Source: Candidatus Poribacteria bacterium (lineage in GTDB: Bacteria; Poribacteria; WGA-4E; GCA-2687025). From it: a stretch of DNA of 64,000 nt. The stretch spans positions 37,506-101,505 of the forward strand of contig JAPPNK010000010.1 of assembly GCA_028818695.1 (NCBI GenBank), given 5' to 3'. The notes beneath the pieces are model-generated. The model worked only from the letters and a program-made list of their open reading frames with translations. It had not been told where the DNA came from and made no database searches. Below, piece by piece: positions 9,613-16,995 of this stretch (position 1 is its first letter; every line of letters begins with the position of its first letter). The position numbers were made by a program, and so were the translations under genes.

Positions 9613-9690
9613 CCGTCATTCCCGCGAAAGCGGGAATCTTAGAGTCCAGCAGACGACGTTCGCGTTAACAATCAGCATTGTCCCAATTCT
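9613..9690. repeat. REP-like palindrome with extended tail
   Basis: Core TTCCCGC-GAAA-GCGGGAA at 9619-9636, followed by CTTAGAGTCCAGCAGACGAC and an A/T-richer tail ending near ATTGTCCCAAT. The same tail, diverged, recurs at 31989-32035, so the repeat unit is larger than the palindrome. Confidence 0.75.
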
Positions 9691-9711
9691 AAGGGAAAGA
9701 ACATATCCGTG

Positions 9712-9740
9712 TTGATAAAGACGCCCAAATGCGCTACTGT
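9712..9740 (+). promoter_or_regulatory. Possible promoter of mrr
   Basis: TTGATA at 9712-9717, 17-base spacer, TACTGT at 9735-9740, about 34 bases upstream of the chosen mrr start. The -35 is good, the -10 only partly matches. Confidence 0.35.
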
Positions 9741-9773
9741 ATCGATACGCTAAATGTTGGAAGAATCTTAGAT

Positions 9774-10658
9774 ATGGCAAATGTGGCAAAGCGAACGATT
9801 TTCAACCCTGACAGGAATAAAGAAGAACAGATCGAATTGCCGGCGTCCGATGCTGTGAAAGAAGCGTTGATCAATTTTGAGTACCCTGCCTCGGGCATTC
9901 AGAACATGGATATTGCGGATCAACTTGCAAATCAGTTCGATCTGAGCGATAAGCAGCGAAATGCCCAACATAAAAGCGGCTACTTTGTTTGGAGAGTGCA
10001 TGTCAACTCCGTTGCGAATCGGTTGGTGAAGTCTGGAAAACTTCTGAAAATCAAATACGGATGGATTGCCAAGATCGATTCACCCGATCAAGAGTCTCCA
10101 GCTTCTGAAGACTCGCAGTCTGATGAAGCCCCTGAAGTTGCGATTGAGCGTAATTATCGAACGATCCGAGAACGGCTTGAGACGGAACTTCTACAGCGCA
10201 TTATGGACAACTCCCCAGAATTTTTCGAAGAGCTGGTTTTGGATGTGCTGGTTGAGCTTGGGTACGGAGGCTCGCGCACAGATGCTGAATCTGTCGGGCG
10301 CAGCGGGGACGGGGGAATTGACGGGATCATCAAAGAGGACAAACTTGGACTTGACATGGTTTATGTTCAAGCAAAGCGGCAAGATGCTTCCGTTAGCCCC
10401 AGACTTGTTCGAGAATTTGCGGGGTCATTGGGCGTCAAGGGCGCGCAAAAAGGATTTTTTATTACAACAGCAATCTTCTCTGAACAATGTAAAGAAGAAG
10501 CGGAAGCGAGCGATAAAAGGATCGTCCTTATTGACGGCAAACAACTTGTACAGCTGATGATTGAGCATGGCATTGGCGTTCAGACGCAAAAGTCTTACGA
10601 CATTAAGCAGATAGACCGAGATTATTTTTCTGCAAACGAAGATGACGAAGATAGATAA
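9774..10658 (+). CDS. mrr: Mrr-type restriction endonuclease (type IV)
   Basis: Cuts methylated foreign DNA. I prefer ATG 9774 (MANVAKRTIFNPDRN, 294 aa, near E. coli Mrr's 304) over the upstream ATG 9729, which would place translation over the putative -10. Residues about 20-105 form the winged-helix Mrr_N recognition domain (DQLANQFDLS, YFVWRVHVNSVANRLVKSGKL). A glutamate- and serine-rich linker follows. The catalytic PD-(D/E)XK domain covers about 140-280: EELVLDVLVELGYGG, GRSGDGGIDGII and VYVQAKRQ, which supply the active-site Asp and Q-x-K, then KGAQKGFFITTAIFS. Base composition is clearly less GC-rich than the neighbours, pointing to acquisition. It stands alone next to tRNA-Pro with no modification genes, as expected for type IV. 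Confidence 0.92.
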   Translation: MANVAKRTIFNPDRNKEEQIELPASDAVKEALINFEYPASGIQNMDIADQLANQFDLSDKQRNAQHKSGYFVWRVHVNSVANRLVKSGKLLKIKYGWIAKIDSPDQESPASEDSQSDEAPEVAIERNYRTIRERLETELLQRIMDNSPEFFEELVLDVLVELGYGGSRTDAESVGRSGDGGIDGIIKEDKLGLDMVYVQAKRQDASVSPRLVREFAGSLGVKGAQKGFFITTAIFSEQCKEEAEASDKRIVLIDGKQLVQLMIEHGIGVQTQKSYDIKQIDRDYFSANEDDEDR

Positions 10659-10731
10659 AGTGCCCGACAAGTCTGAGATCGGAGCTTGAATTGAGACATA
10701 TCTGAATGCGAATGCGGACGACGTCTGCGAC

Positions 10732-10768
10732 GCCTCTAGATTCCCGCTTTCGCGGGAATGACGGAAAG
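10732..10768. repeat. REP-like palindrome copy
   Basis: CCTCTAGA followed by core TTCCCGC-TTTC-GCGGGAA (10741-10758) and TGACGG, between the convergent mrr and sulfatase genes, where it could form a bidirectional 3' hairpin. Confidence 0.85.
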
Positions 10769-10782
10769 GGGGCGCGAGCGGC

Positions 10783-12114
10783 TTACGCTTGAACGCGCCC
10801 GTACTCCGCCTCAAATGCGCCCATGAGCCGCGCCTTCGCCTCGGCGCATGCGTCGTCGTCAACGCGGTTTGTCTCCTCAAACGGGTCTTCTTGTAGATCG
10901 TACAGCTCCTTCGGCTCCCCCTTTCGCCGAACCAGCTTGAAGCGCCCGTCAAACGCGAGCCGCCATTCGCCCAAACCTGAAAACACAACCCCGCGGTTTC
11001 CGTCCGACGCGCCCGACAGAACCTCCCGCAGCGAGCGGCTGTCCATCCCGTCCAGCGGTTCGGCGCCGGCGCAGTCCAAGAAGGTCGCCGTCAGGTCGAG
11101 CGTCGCCGCGGGAGACGAAAGCCGACGTCCCGCCGCAACTCCCCAACCCGCCGCAACCAGCGGAACCCCCGCAGACGCCTGATACGGCTTCCCTTTGCCC
11201 CACGCCCCGCGGTCGCCCAGCATCTCCCCATGATCGCTGCTGAAAACAATGATCGTGTTCTCCAGCTCGCCCCGCTCGCGCAGCGCCTCTGTGTAAACGC
11301 CGAGCCATCGGTCGATGTTCTCGGTCATCGCGGCATAGTTTCGGCGGACCGCCTGATGCTTCTCCGCGTTCTCCCCGTCCCAGACCGCCGGGTCGGGAAA
11401 CTCAACCTCCTTGTAGAGCTCCGCCATCGACTCGGTGATGTCCCACGGGTTGTGCGGTCCCGTGAAGTTGATCTGCAAGAACCATGGCTTCCCCGGCGGC
11501 GCGCCATTGATCAGGTCAAGCCCGTTTTGCGCGATCCAGTTGTCGCAATAAGCCGCTTCGGGCAGCGGCGTCGGAAAGGCGGCGAAGCGGTTGCGCCGCC
11601 GAAAATCCTGCACATGCGCCTCCCGCCATCCGATCCGCTCAAGGTAGGTCAAATACGGTCCCTGCGTCTCGCGCCCCGCGTTGTTGACGCCGTCCAGCTT
11701 TCCTTCGTTGTTGACGCCGGCGCTGAAGCCCCAGGCGTCCAGACGCCGCTGCCCGTCCTTCCCCCATGCGCCTTTTCTGCCGATGCAGCTGCCCTTGTTC
11801 AGGTCGAATTTGCCGCAGCCGGTCACATGGTATCCCGCCGACCGGAGACGCTGATACAGGTTCGGCGCGTCGGTTGGAAGGTCTTGCCCATTCGACGGCA
11901 CAAGACACCGGTCGTATTCATTTCCGACGGCGAGGCAGGCGCGGCTTGGGGCGCACACGGGCGAGGGGCAGAGCGCGTTCTCAAAGGCGGTTCCGCGCTC
12001 GCGCAGCGCGTCCAAATTCGGCGTCCGCACAGGGATGTCGGAGCGGGCGCCGTCCCAGTCAGGGCGCATCTGGTCGGGAAAAAAGAACAGCAGGTTCGGT
12101 TGCGTCGTTTTCAT
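10783..12114 (-). CDS. Cys-type sulfatase (formylglycine-dependent)
   Basis: Hydrolyses sulfate esters, probably on a polysaccharide or glycan. 443 aa from ATG 12114. The N-terminus PNLLFFFPDQMRPDWDG provides the metal-binding Asp. The maturation motif SPVCAPSRACLAVG places the formylglycine cysteine at residue 54. SSDHGEMLGDRG near residue 290 is the second metal-site motif, and KGKPYQASAGVPLV the following catalytic region. No signal peptide is visible, so it may act in the cytoplasm on imported substrate. It follows the PhyH gene by 32 bases and is probably cotranscribed. An activating formylglycine-generating enzyme is not in the window. Choline-sulfatase or heparan-type specificities cannot be separated by eye. 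Confidence 0.92.
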   Translation of the reverse strand: MKTTQPNLLFFFPDQMRPDWDGARSDIPVRTPNLDALRERGTAFENALCPSPVCAPSRACLAVGNEYDRCLVPSNGQDLPTDAPNLYQRLRSAGYHVTGCGKFDLNKGSCIGRKGAWGKDGQRRLDAWGFSAGVNNEGKLDGVNNAGRETQGPYLTYLERIGWREAHVQDFRRRNRFAAFPTPLPEAAYCDNWIAQNGLDLINGAPPGKPWFLQINFTGPHNPWDITESMAELYKEVEFPDPAVWDGENAEKHQAVRRNYAAMTENIDRWLGVYTEALRERGELENTIIVFSSDHGEMLGDRGAWGKGKPYQASAGVPLVAAGWGVAAGRRLSSPAATLDLTATFLDCAGAEPLDGMDSRSLREVLSGASDGNRGVVFSGLGEWRLAFDGRFKLVRRKGEPKELYDLQEDPFEETNRVDDDACAEAKARLMGAFEAEYGRVQA

Positions 12115-12146
12115 GGGCGGCTCGCGTTCGGTCTCAAAGGAGCGTT

Positions 12147-12992
12147 TTAGGCGACCGGAAAACCGCTGCCGACAAGCGGCTCGCCGTCTTCCACCTCAAT
12201 CGTCGGGACAAGCACATGCCCCGGCGACTGTTTTCGGTTGAATAGTACCCCCTTTGCCATGAAGATCATCACAAAGGCGCGCCGCTGGCGGTCGGTGACG
12301 TTCGCCGGCGTCGCGTGAAAATTCAGGCAGTGGTGGAACATGCATTCGCCCGCCTTCAGCTCCACAGGCGTTCCGTGCGAGGCGTCCAGGCGGGCGACCT
12401 CGTCGCGCGAGGAGGGCAGGTTCGTCGTTCCGTTGCCGTCCGGAACGGGCTTGCCCGCCGCCTCCGCCGCCCGCGCGTCCGGCGTGAAACGCGGGTCGAC
12501 ATGGCTTTTCGGGACCACATGCATGCAGCCGTTTTCGATGGTCGCGTCGTCCAGAGCGAGCCAGCAGCTGACGATGTTGGACGGCCAGAGCGGCCAGAAA
12601 TAAAAGTCTTGGTGGAAGCGGAAATGTCCGTTGTCTTTGGGCGGCTTGGAGATGACCTGGTCATGCCAGAGTCGCGTTTCGGGCGTCCGCAGCAGCCCGC
12701 GCGCCGCCCCCGCGATGACGGGATGGTGGATTGCCGCTTCATAGGCAGGGTCGCGCTTCCACATATTGACATACTGATGAATTGCGCGGGCGGGTCGCGC
12801 TTCGGGCGTCTCGCCGTCGCGGTCATGCCCGTAGCCGAATTCGGGGGAGGAGGCGTCGCTTTGGCGCAGCTCCAGCTGAATGATGCGGTCAAGCCCGCTG
12901 CGCATCGCCTCAACCTCTTCCGGCTCCAGCGCCTTGCCGTACTTGAGATATCCGTTCTCTTCAAAAAAGCGTATCTGCTCTTCAGTGACCAT
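12147..12992 (-). CDS. Phytanoyl-CoA dioxygenase-family protein
   Basis: Fe(II)/2-oxoglutarate-dependent oxygenase, 281 aa, cytoplasmic. The double-stranded beta-helix signature is complete: FRFHQDFYFWPLWP supplies His127 and Asp129, CWLALDDATIENGCMHVVP is the central strand region, HCLNFHATPAN near residue 225 the distal His, and RRAFVMIFM the 2-oxoglutarate-binding Arg. ATG 12992 has AAAAGGAG 6 bases upstream. It is first in an operon with the sulfatase, which suggests that both process the same compound; the substrate is unknown. The family is greatly expanded in Poribacteria (established knowledge), which supports the taxonomic guess. Confidence 0.9.
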   Translation of the reverse strand: MVTEEQIRFFEENGYLKYGKALEPEEVEAMRSGLDRIIQLELRQSDASSPEFGYGHDRDGETPEARPARAIHQYVNMWKRDPAYEAAIHHPVIAGAARGLLRTPETRLWHDQVISKPPKDNGHFRFHQDFYFWPLWPSNIVSCWLALDDATIENGCMHVVPKSHVDPRFTPDARAAEAAGKPVPDGNGTTNLPSSRDEVARLDASHGTPVELKAGECMFHHCLNFHATPANVTDRQRRAFVMIFMAKGVLFNRKQSPGHVLVPTIEVEDGEPLVGSGFPVA

Positions 12993-13013
12993 AGGCGTCT
13001 CCTTTTCAGGAGC

Positions 13014-13043
13014 AGTATAGCGCCTTTTGCGGGATCAGGTTAA
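13014..13043 (-). promoter_or_regulatory. Predicted promoter of the PhyH-sulfatase operon
   Basis: On the minus strand TTAACC (13043-13038), an 18-base spacer and TATACT (13019-13014), leaving about 21 bases to the ATG at 12992. The -10 is strong and the -35 moderate. Confidence 0.5.
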
Positions 13044-13164
13044 TCGCCGCCCTTAGTCTCGTATCGCCATTCCAGCGCAAGATCGGAGCCTCGTAACTTG
13101 ATACGGGCGGTTTCCACAGAATCTGTAGAGACCGCCCGCGTTCACATGCGATTGAGCCTTCGCT

Positions 13165-14781
13165 TTACGGCTCTTCGTCTTCCTCCCAGTTTTCGTCATC
13201 GCTTGGCGGCTGCCTTTTGAGAGGCTCCTGCTCGTCAAAGCGGCGGAAGACCTGCTCGATCTCCTCGCGCGAATGGCGTTTGCGGACAGCGTTGTAAGCG
13301 TTCTGGGCGCGCCGGGCGTCTCCCGCCTTGGCGAAGGCGCGCGCCATGCCCAACAGCGCGTTCATGTAGCCTTCGGGCGTCGCCTCGGAGAGGCCGTACT
13401 CCATTTTAAACGCATCCTGGTACGCCTTTGCAAAGTCGGCGTATGCCGCCGCCATGTCCATCGCTGCGCCGGGCGGAGGCTCCACGCCGCGCGAGGCGTC
13501 TGGATGGTCATGCGGATGCGGCGACTCAAAGTCCTGCGGATCGAATGTACCTTCAAAGCCGGGCGCAACAGACTCTGCAGAGGAAGCCGCCTGTTGCGCC
13601 GCTTCAGCCGCCGCGGCCGCCGCCCGCTCTTCCCAGATGGACGGAACCCGCCGGCTCTTCCCCGAATAACCTGACGGATCGGACATACTTATATTCGGCG
13701 CCATAGTCGGCGTTGACAAACGCTGAATCATTTCCTCCCGCGTCGGAAGGAAGCTGTTGTGGTAGACTGCTTTGTCGATCATGTCCAAACGCTCATAGGC
13801 GTAACTGAGCCGATGGTGCGCCCATTCTGGAATGTCCTTCGAAGCGAACAGCGGCTCTACCGCCGCGATCGTTTCCTCCGGGAAATCGCGCCAAAGCTCC
13901 GCTGTCGCTTGCCTCACAGCCCATGCGTCGTTTGGATACAATTCAAGGAGGCGGAAAGCGACATCTCCTTTCTCTTCTCTTGGACTCATGATGATCTTTA
14001 AGGCAAGGCCTTCGCGCGATGTCGGGTCCTTTGCGAGCGCCCGCTCCAGATACATCTTCGCATATTCAGGCTCTGCTCCCCATCTCCATCCCCGAGTGGG
14101 GGGTTGTAGAGTCATCGAGAAAAGTCCCCCGCCAGTGGGATTGTAAAGTTTCTGTGCGGCGGTCAGATCGTCCATTCCCTCTACCAAAATCTCGATGATC
14201 TCCGGCGGCGTGATCTCGGGGTAGCGCGTGGTACCGTTCAGCTCAAACAGCTTCTGACGAATCCAGTTCCGCAGATCTGGATACTCGGGATTCCATCGCC
14301 AGATGGCGATTCCAATGTTACCGAGAAACTCTTCCCACCCGGATGGGTCCATGCTTTCCATCGTTTTGCGAATACTGTCGAGTATCCTTTCGAGTTCAGC
14401 GCCTTGCTCTCCCTGCTCTCCCAGCTGCGTCCGCACAATTTGGAGCCATCGTTCGAGATCGGGTCCAAGCGCATCCATGAACGTCTTGGGCGGGGAATGT
14501 TTAGGCGCCTCTCGAATGTTTGGACTTGTCTGAGAGGGGAGATCAACCGTTTGATCGCTTGAAGGCGGCGCAGGGAGGGCGGCCTCTTCAGCCGGTTCCT
14601 CCCTGTCCTTGTTTTCGCCGCCGGCGTTGGCCGGCGGCGCTTCTTGCTGGGCAGTCTCATCGCGCGAATCGGAAGCGAAACGAAGCGCCGCAGTAAAAGC
14701 AAGCGCTGCGGTCAATGCCGCCAAACCTGCGAACAGCGCGAGACGCGCCCTGCGGTATGATGAGCGTTGCGTCGTTTTCAT
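13165..14781 (-). CDS. Membrane-anchored TPR-like protein of unknown function
   Basis: 538 aa from ATG 14781 (MKTTQRSSYRRARLALF); the upstream extension of the frame has no hydrophobic or conserved content. An uncleaved N-terminal helix near residues 13-35 (ARLALFAGLAALTAALAF) anchors it in the inner membrane, then a low-complexity Glu/Ala/Pro linker to about 95. The rest is helical: WGAEPEYAKMYLERALAKDP, LLELYPNDAWAVRQATAELW and HRLSYAYERLDMIDKAVYH look like divergent tetratricopeptide units. An Ala-rich stretch and a His/Pro/Asp segment come near residue 400; a last TPR-like pair (LLGMARAFAKAGDARRAQNAY) precedes an acidic tail. I do not recognise the family. A similarly built gene lies directly upstream on the same strand. 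Confidence 0.8.
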   Translation of the reverse strand: MKTTQRSSYRRARLALFAGLAALTAALAFTAALRFASDSRDETAQQEAPPANAGGENKDREEPAEEAALPAPPSSDQTVDLPSQTSPNIREAPKHSPPKTFMDALGPDLERWLQIVRTQLGEQGEQGAELERILDSIRKTMESMDPSGWEEFLGNIGIAIWRWNPEYPDLRNWIRQKLFELNGTTRYPEITPPEIIEILVEGMDDLTAAQKLYNPTGGGLFSMTLQPPTRGWRWGAEPEYAKMYLERALAKDPTSREGLALKIIMSPREEKGDVAFRLLELYPNDAWAVRQATAELWRDFPEETIAAVEPLFASKDIPEWAHHRLSYAYERLDMIDKAVYHNSFLPTREEMIQRLSTPTMAPNISMSDPSGYSGKSRRVPSIWEERAAAAAAEAAQQAASSAESVAPGFEGTFDPQDFESPHPHDHPDASRGVEPPPGAAMDMAAAYADFAKAYQDAFKMEYGLSEATPEGYMNALLGMARAFAKAGDARRAQNAYNAVRKRHSREEIEQVFRRFDEQEPLKRQPPSDDENWEEDEEP

Positions 14782-14940
14782 CGTCTTGCCGTCCCAAACC
14801 GCGTTTACGGCGTCTAGGAACAGCATAACGCCTCGGCGTTAGCGCCGCAAGCCGCTCATTCATTCTCGCCGCTTACGAACCGAGACCCATGAGGGTCGGA
14901 ACCGCAGGAGTCCCTGATTTCAGGTTCTATCTCCCAGAGG

Positions 14941-15061
14941 ATGACAGAGCAAGAACAGAAAGACTATCAGAAGCGGATGGAGGCTCTTGGGCAGCGGGCT
15001 ACATCCATCCGATCTCCGCCGACGCCTAGAAGCCCTACAAGAGCGGGTGAACGCCCTCTAG
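14941..15061 (+). pseudogene. Possible small frameshifted helical protein gene
   Basis: From ATG 14941 the frame reads MTEQEQKDYQKRMEALGQR. Dropping one G near 14998-15000 lets it continue as LHPSDLRRRLEALQERVNAL and stop at TAG 15061, giving about 39 residues of regular charged amphipathic helix. Length 121 is one more than a multiple of three, as expected for a single-base insertion. AGAGG precedes the ATG closely. It may be a decayed small regulator or coiled-coil fragment; a chance match is possible. Confidence 0.3.
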
Positions 15062-16041
15062 TCGATGAGACCCAAATCCAAGACCGTCAGCCTGAGCTCT
15101 GGGCTTGAAGGCTGCGGGTTGGGGTCATACTTGAATTCCTCCGGGGGCGTTGAGTCTCGGTTCAGACGCCTGGCCTCCATACGCCGCCTAACGCTGTCTT
15201 CGCTGTCTTCGTTCCCGCCACTCCGCATCGCTGTCTCATGATAGTACAGTTTGGGTGTTTTCAGGTTTTCGATAGCGGCTTGTATCTGGCGCAGCTCCCT
15301 TTCCGCCCGCGCGTCCCCCGATGGTTTAGCCAACTCTGCCTCCCATACCTTACGAAACTCCAAAAGCATTGCGATCATTTTTTTACCCCGATCCGTCTCT
15401 GCGGCGATAGAACGCGTTTGCCACCTCACAATCACTTCTTCATCCATGTCGAAGTGGTAACGTTCCCCGTTGGGAAGGGTTAGATACCCCTGCTTCAGAG
15501 CCGACTGCGGCAGACGCCCTGCGCGGACAAGAAACTGTACCGAACCATATTCACTTAACGGCATCCGTTTTGCCAGCTCCGCCGGCGGCGCGTTGACGGC
15601 AGGCAAGTACTGTTGCAAAGCTGCTGTAAGAGCTGGGTCTTCGTTGTCCTCAAAGATGCGCCGCTGAACATCGTTATAAGCCTGAATCCTGGCAGTCTTT
15701 GAGTCTTTACCCGCCGCCAGCAGCGCATCGTATTCCAGCCCCATCAACTCGGCAAGATGGTTGGCGGCGTCCTGCCACTTCTCAAACTTGTAAGGGTCCG
15801 TGTCCGCTACGGGACCCGCTGCGGTTTGTTTCTGCGGCGGCGCCCCGTCTGGCTCTGGGGTCTCCTGGGTCAGAACGGGCGATTGGGCGTCTTCCGTCAA
15901 AGCGACCGCTTCGCCGTTTCTCCCGCCGTCCACCAGGAGCGCCGTCTCATTGGATAATCGAACCGACGCCAGCCAGGTCCAAATGAACACCCCAAGCAGC
16001 GCCGCCGCAAACGAGGCGGCTATGGCCGTTTGTCGAGACAT
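15058..16041 (-). CDS. Single-pass membrane protein of unknown function
   Basis: 327 aa from ATG 16041 (MSRQTAIAASFAAALLG), chosen because AAGGAG sits 6 bases upstream; the ATG at 16047 would abut the ribosome binding site. One hydrophobic helix at residues 5-25 is followed by a polar Pro/Glu linker to about 85 and then a soluble helical domain (YKFEKWQDAANHLAELMGLEYDALLAAGKDSKTARIQAYNDV is split here by rough position only). A short beta-like segment, GYLTLPNGERYHFDMDEE, lies mid-protein. The C-terminal third is charged and ends with ELRLTVLDLGLID. No known family is recognised. Its architecture, membrane anchor plus disordered linker plus helical domain, parallels the next gene downstream (stop 13165), but I see no clear sequence homology. 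Confidence 0.78.
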   Translation of the reverse strand: MSRQTAIAASFAAALLGVFIWTWLASVRLSNETALLVDGGRNGEAVALTEDAQSPVLTQETPEPDGAPPQKQTAAGPVADTDPYKFEKWQDAANHLAELMGLEYDALLAAGKDSKTARIQAYNDVQRRIFEDNEDPALTAALQQYLPAVNAPPAELAKRMPLSEYGSVQFLVRAGRLPQSALKQGYLTLPNGERYHFDMDEEVIVRWQTRSIAAETDRGKKMIAMLLEFRKVWEAELAKPSGDARAERELRQIQAAIENLKTPKLYYHETAMRSGGNEDSEDSVRRRMEARRLNRDSTPPEEFKYDPNPQPSSPELRLTVLDLGLID

Positions 16042-16125
16042 GGACATCTCCTTTTGCCGCGCAACGAATTTCCTGCCAAAACATATCTTAGCGGAGAATC
16101 TAATGGGCGCCAACAACTTTATTGG

Positions 16126-16178
16126 AAGTCTCTATAGGCGATGATTTTAAAGAGCCGTTTTAGAATGCGGAGGCTGTC
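16126..16178. repeat. Dispersed repeat family 2, copy 1
   Basis: AGTCTCTATAGGCGATGATT then TTAAAGAGCCGTTTTAGAAT. Related copies occur at 42441-42500 and 58822-58880. A REP palindrome follows directly, at 16186. Confidence 0.7.
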
Positions 16179-16185
16179 TAGAAGA

Positions 16186-16216
16186 ACTCTAGATTCCCGC
16201 TTGCGCGGGAATGACG
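16186..16216. repeat. REP-like palindrome copy
   Basis: ACTCTAGA, core TTCCCGC-TTGC-GCGGGAA (16194-16211), then TGACG. The rest of the 297-base gap 16042-16338 holds a GAACAGGATTTTCG segment shared with 58862-58876 and no gene that I can see. Confidence 0.85.
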
Positions 16217-16338
16217 ATCTGCCCGATTTGAACAGGATTTTCGTAACATCACCGCCTGTAGAAGCTAGCGCTTTATTCGACGCTCATGAATTTCGTTCGT
16301 ATCGCATACAGGGCAGCGTTTTCGTGGAAAAGACGTTC

Positions 16339-16995
16339 TCAACGGACGTGGCGGTAGATCTTCGAAAGCCGTTCAGGCGGGACGCCCGCAAAGAAAAGCG
16401 CCGTGATGAGCCAGTTGCGCAGCGTCGCGCGGACAATGCCGAGCCGCTCCCATCGGCGCGGCGAAATGCGGCACGCCGGCGCGAGCAGCGTCACCCGACC
16501 GAGACGGCGCAAAGCCCTGCAAAACTCAAACTCCTCGCAGATCGGAATCTCAGGAAAGCCGCCGACCGACTCAAACGCTTCCCGCGTCGCAAAGATGCCC
16601 GCGTCTCCATAAAACAGCCCAAGCCGTCTCGCCCGAAACGCGCCCGCCCGTTCAATCCATCGGTATAAAAACGAATCCGCCTCAATGCGCGGCGTGAATC
16701 CGCCGCCGACATACCCTTCCGCCGCGGCGCGCTCCGCCGCTTCCAAAGCTCCATGCTCAAGCCGCGCGTCCGCATGTAAAAAAAGCAGAGCGCCGCCGGA
16801 CGCCTCGCGCGCCCCCCGATTCATCTGCGTCCCCCGCCCGCGCTTCGACCGAACGACCCGACCCAGTTTTGAGGCGATGCCGAGCGTCCCGTCGACGCTT
16901 CCCCCGTCCACAAAAATGAGCTCGCAGCCCTGCAGCGGCGGGAAGGTCTTCAACGCCTCCGCCTCGTTCAGCGTCGGGACGATAACGGAGATCAC
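16339..16995 (-). CDS. Family 2 glycosyltransferase (TIGR04283-like)
   Basis: 218 aa with a GT-A fold: MISVIVPTLNEAEAL at the N-terminus, ELIFVDGGSVDGTLGIA for the nucleotide-sugar loop, GRGTQMNRGAREASGGALLFLHADARL with the DxD-like HAD, and GDAGIFATREAFESVGGFPE with the acceptor-side motif. The order matches the short rSAM/selenodomain-associated glycosyltransferase 2 group (TIGR04283); the sugar and acceptor are unknown. Its ATG overlaps the stop of the terpene-cyclase-like gene (ATGA, 16992-16995), so translation is coupled. In context it could glycosylate a cyclised isoprenoid, but that is inference. No membrane segment is present. Confidence 0.88.
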   Translation of the reverse strand: MISVIVPTLNEAEALKTFPPLQGCELIFVDGGSVDGTLGIASKLGRVVRSKRGRGTQMNRGAREASGGALLFLHADARLEHGALEAAERAAAEGYVGGGFTPRIEADSFLYRWIERAGAFRARRLGLFYGDAGIFATREAFESVGGFPEIPICEEFEFCRALRRLGRVTLLAPACRISPRRWERLGIVRATLRNWLITALFFAGVPPERLSKIYRHVR

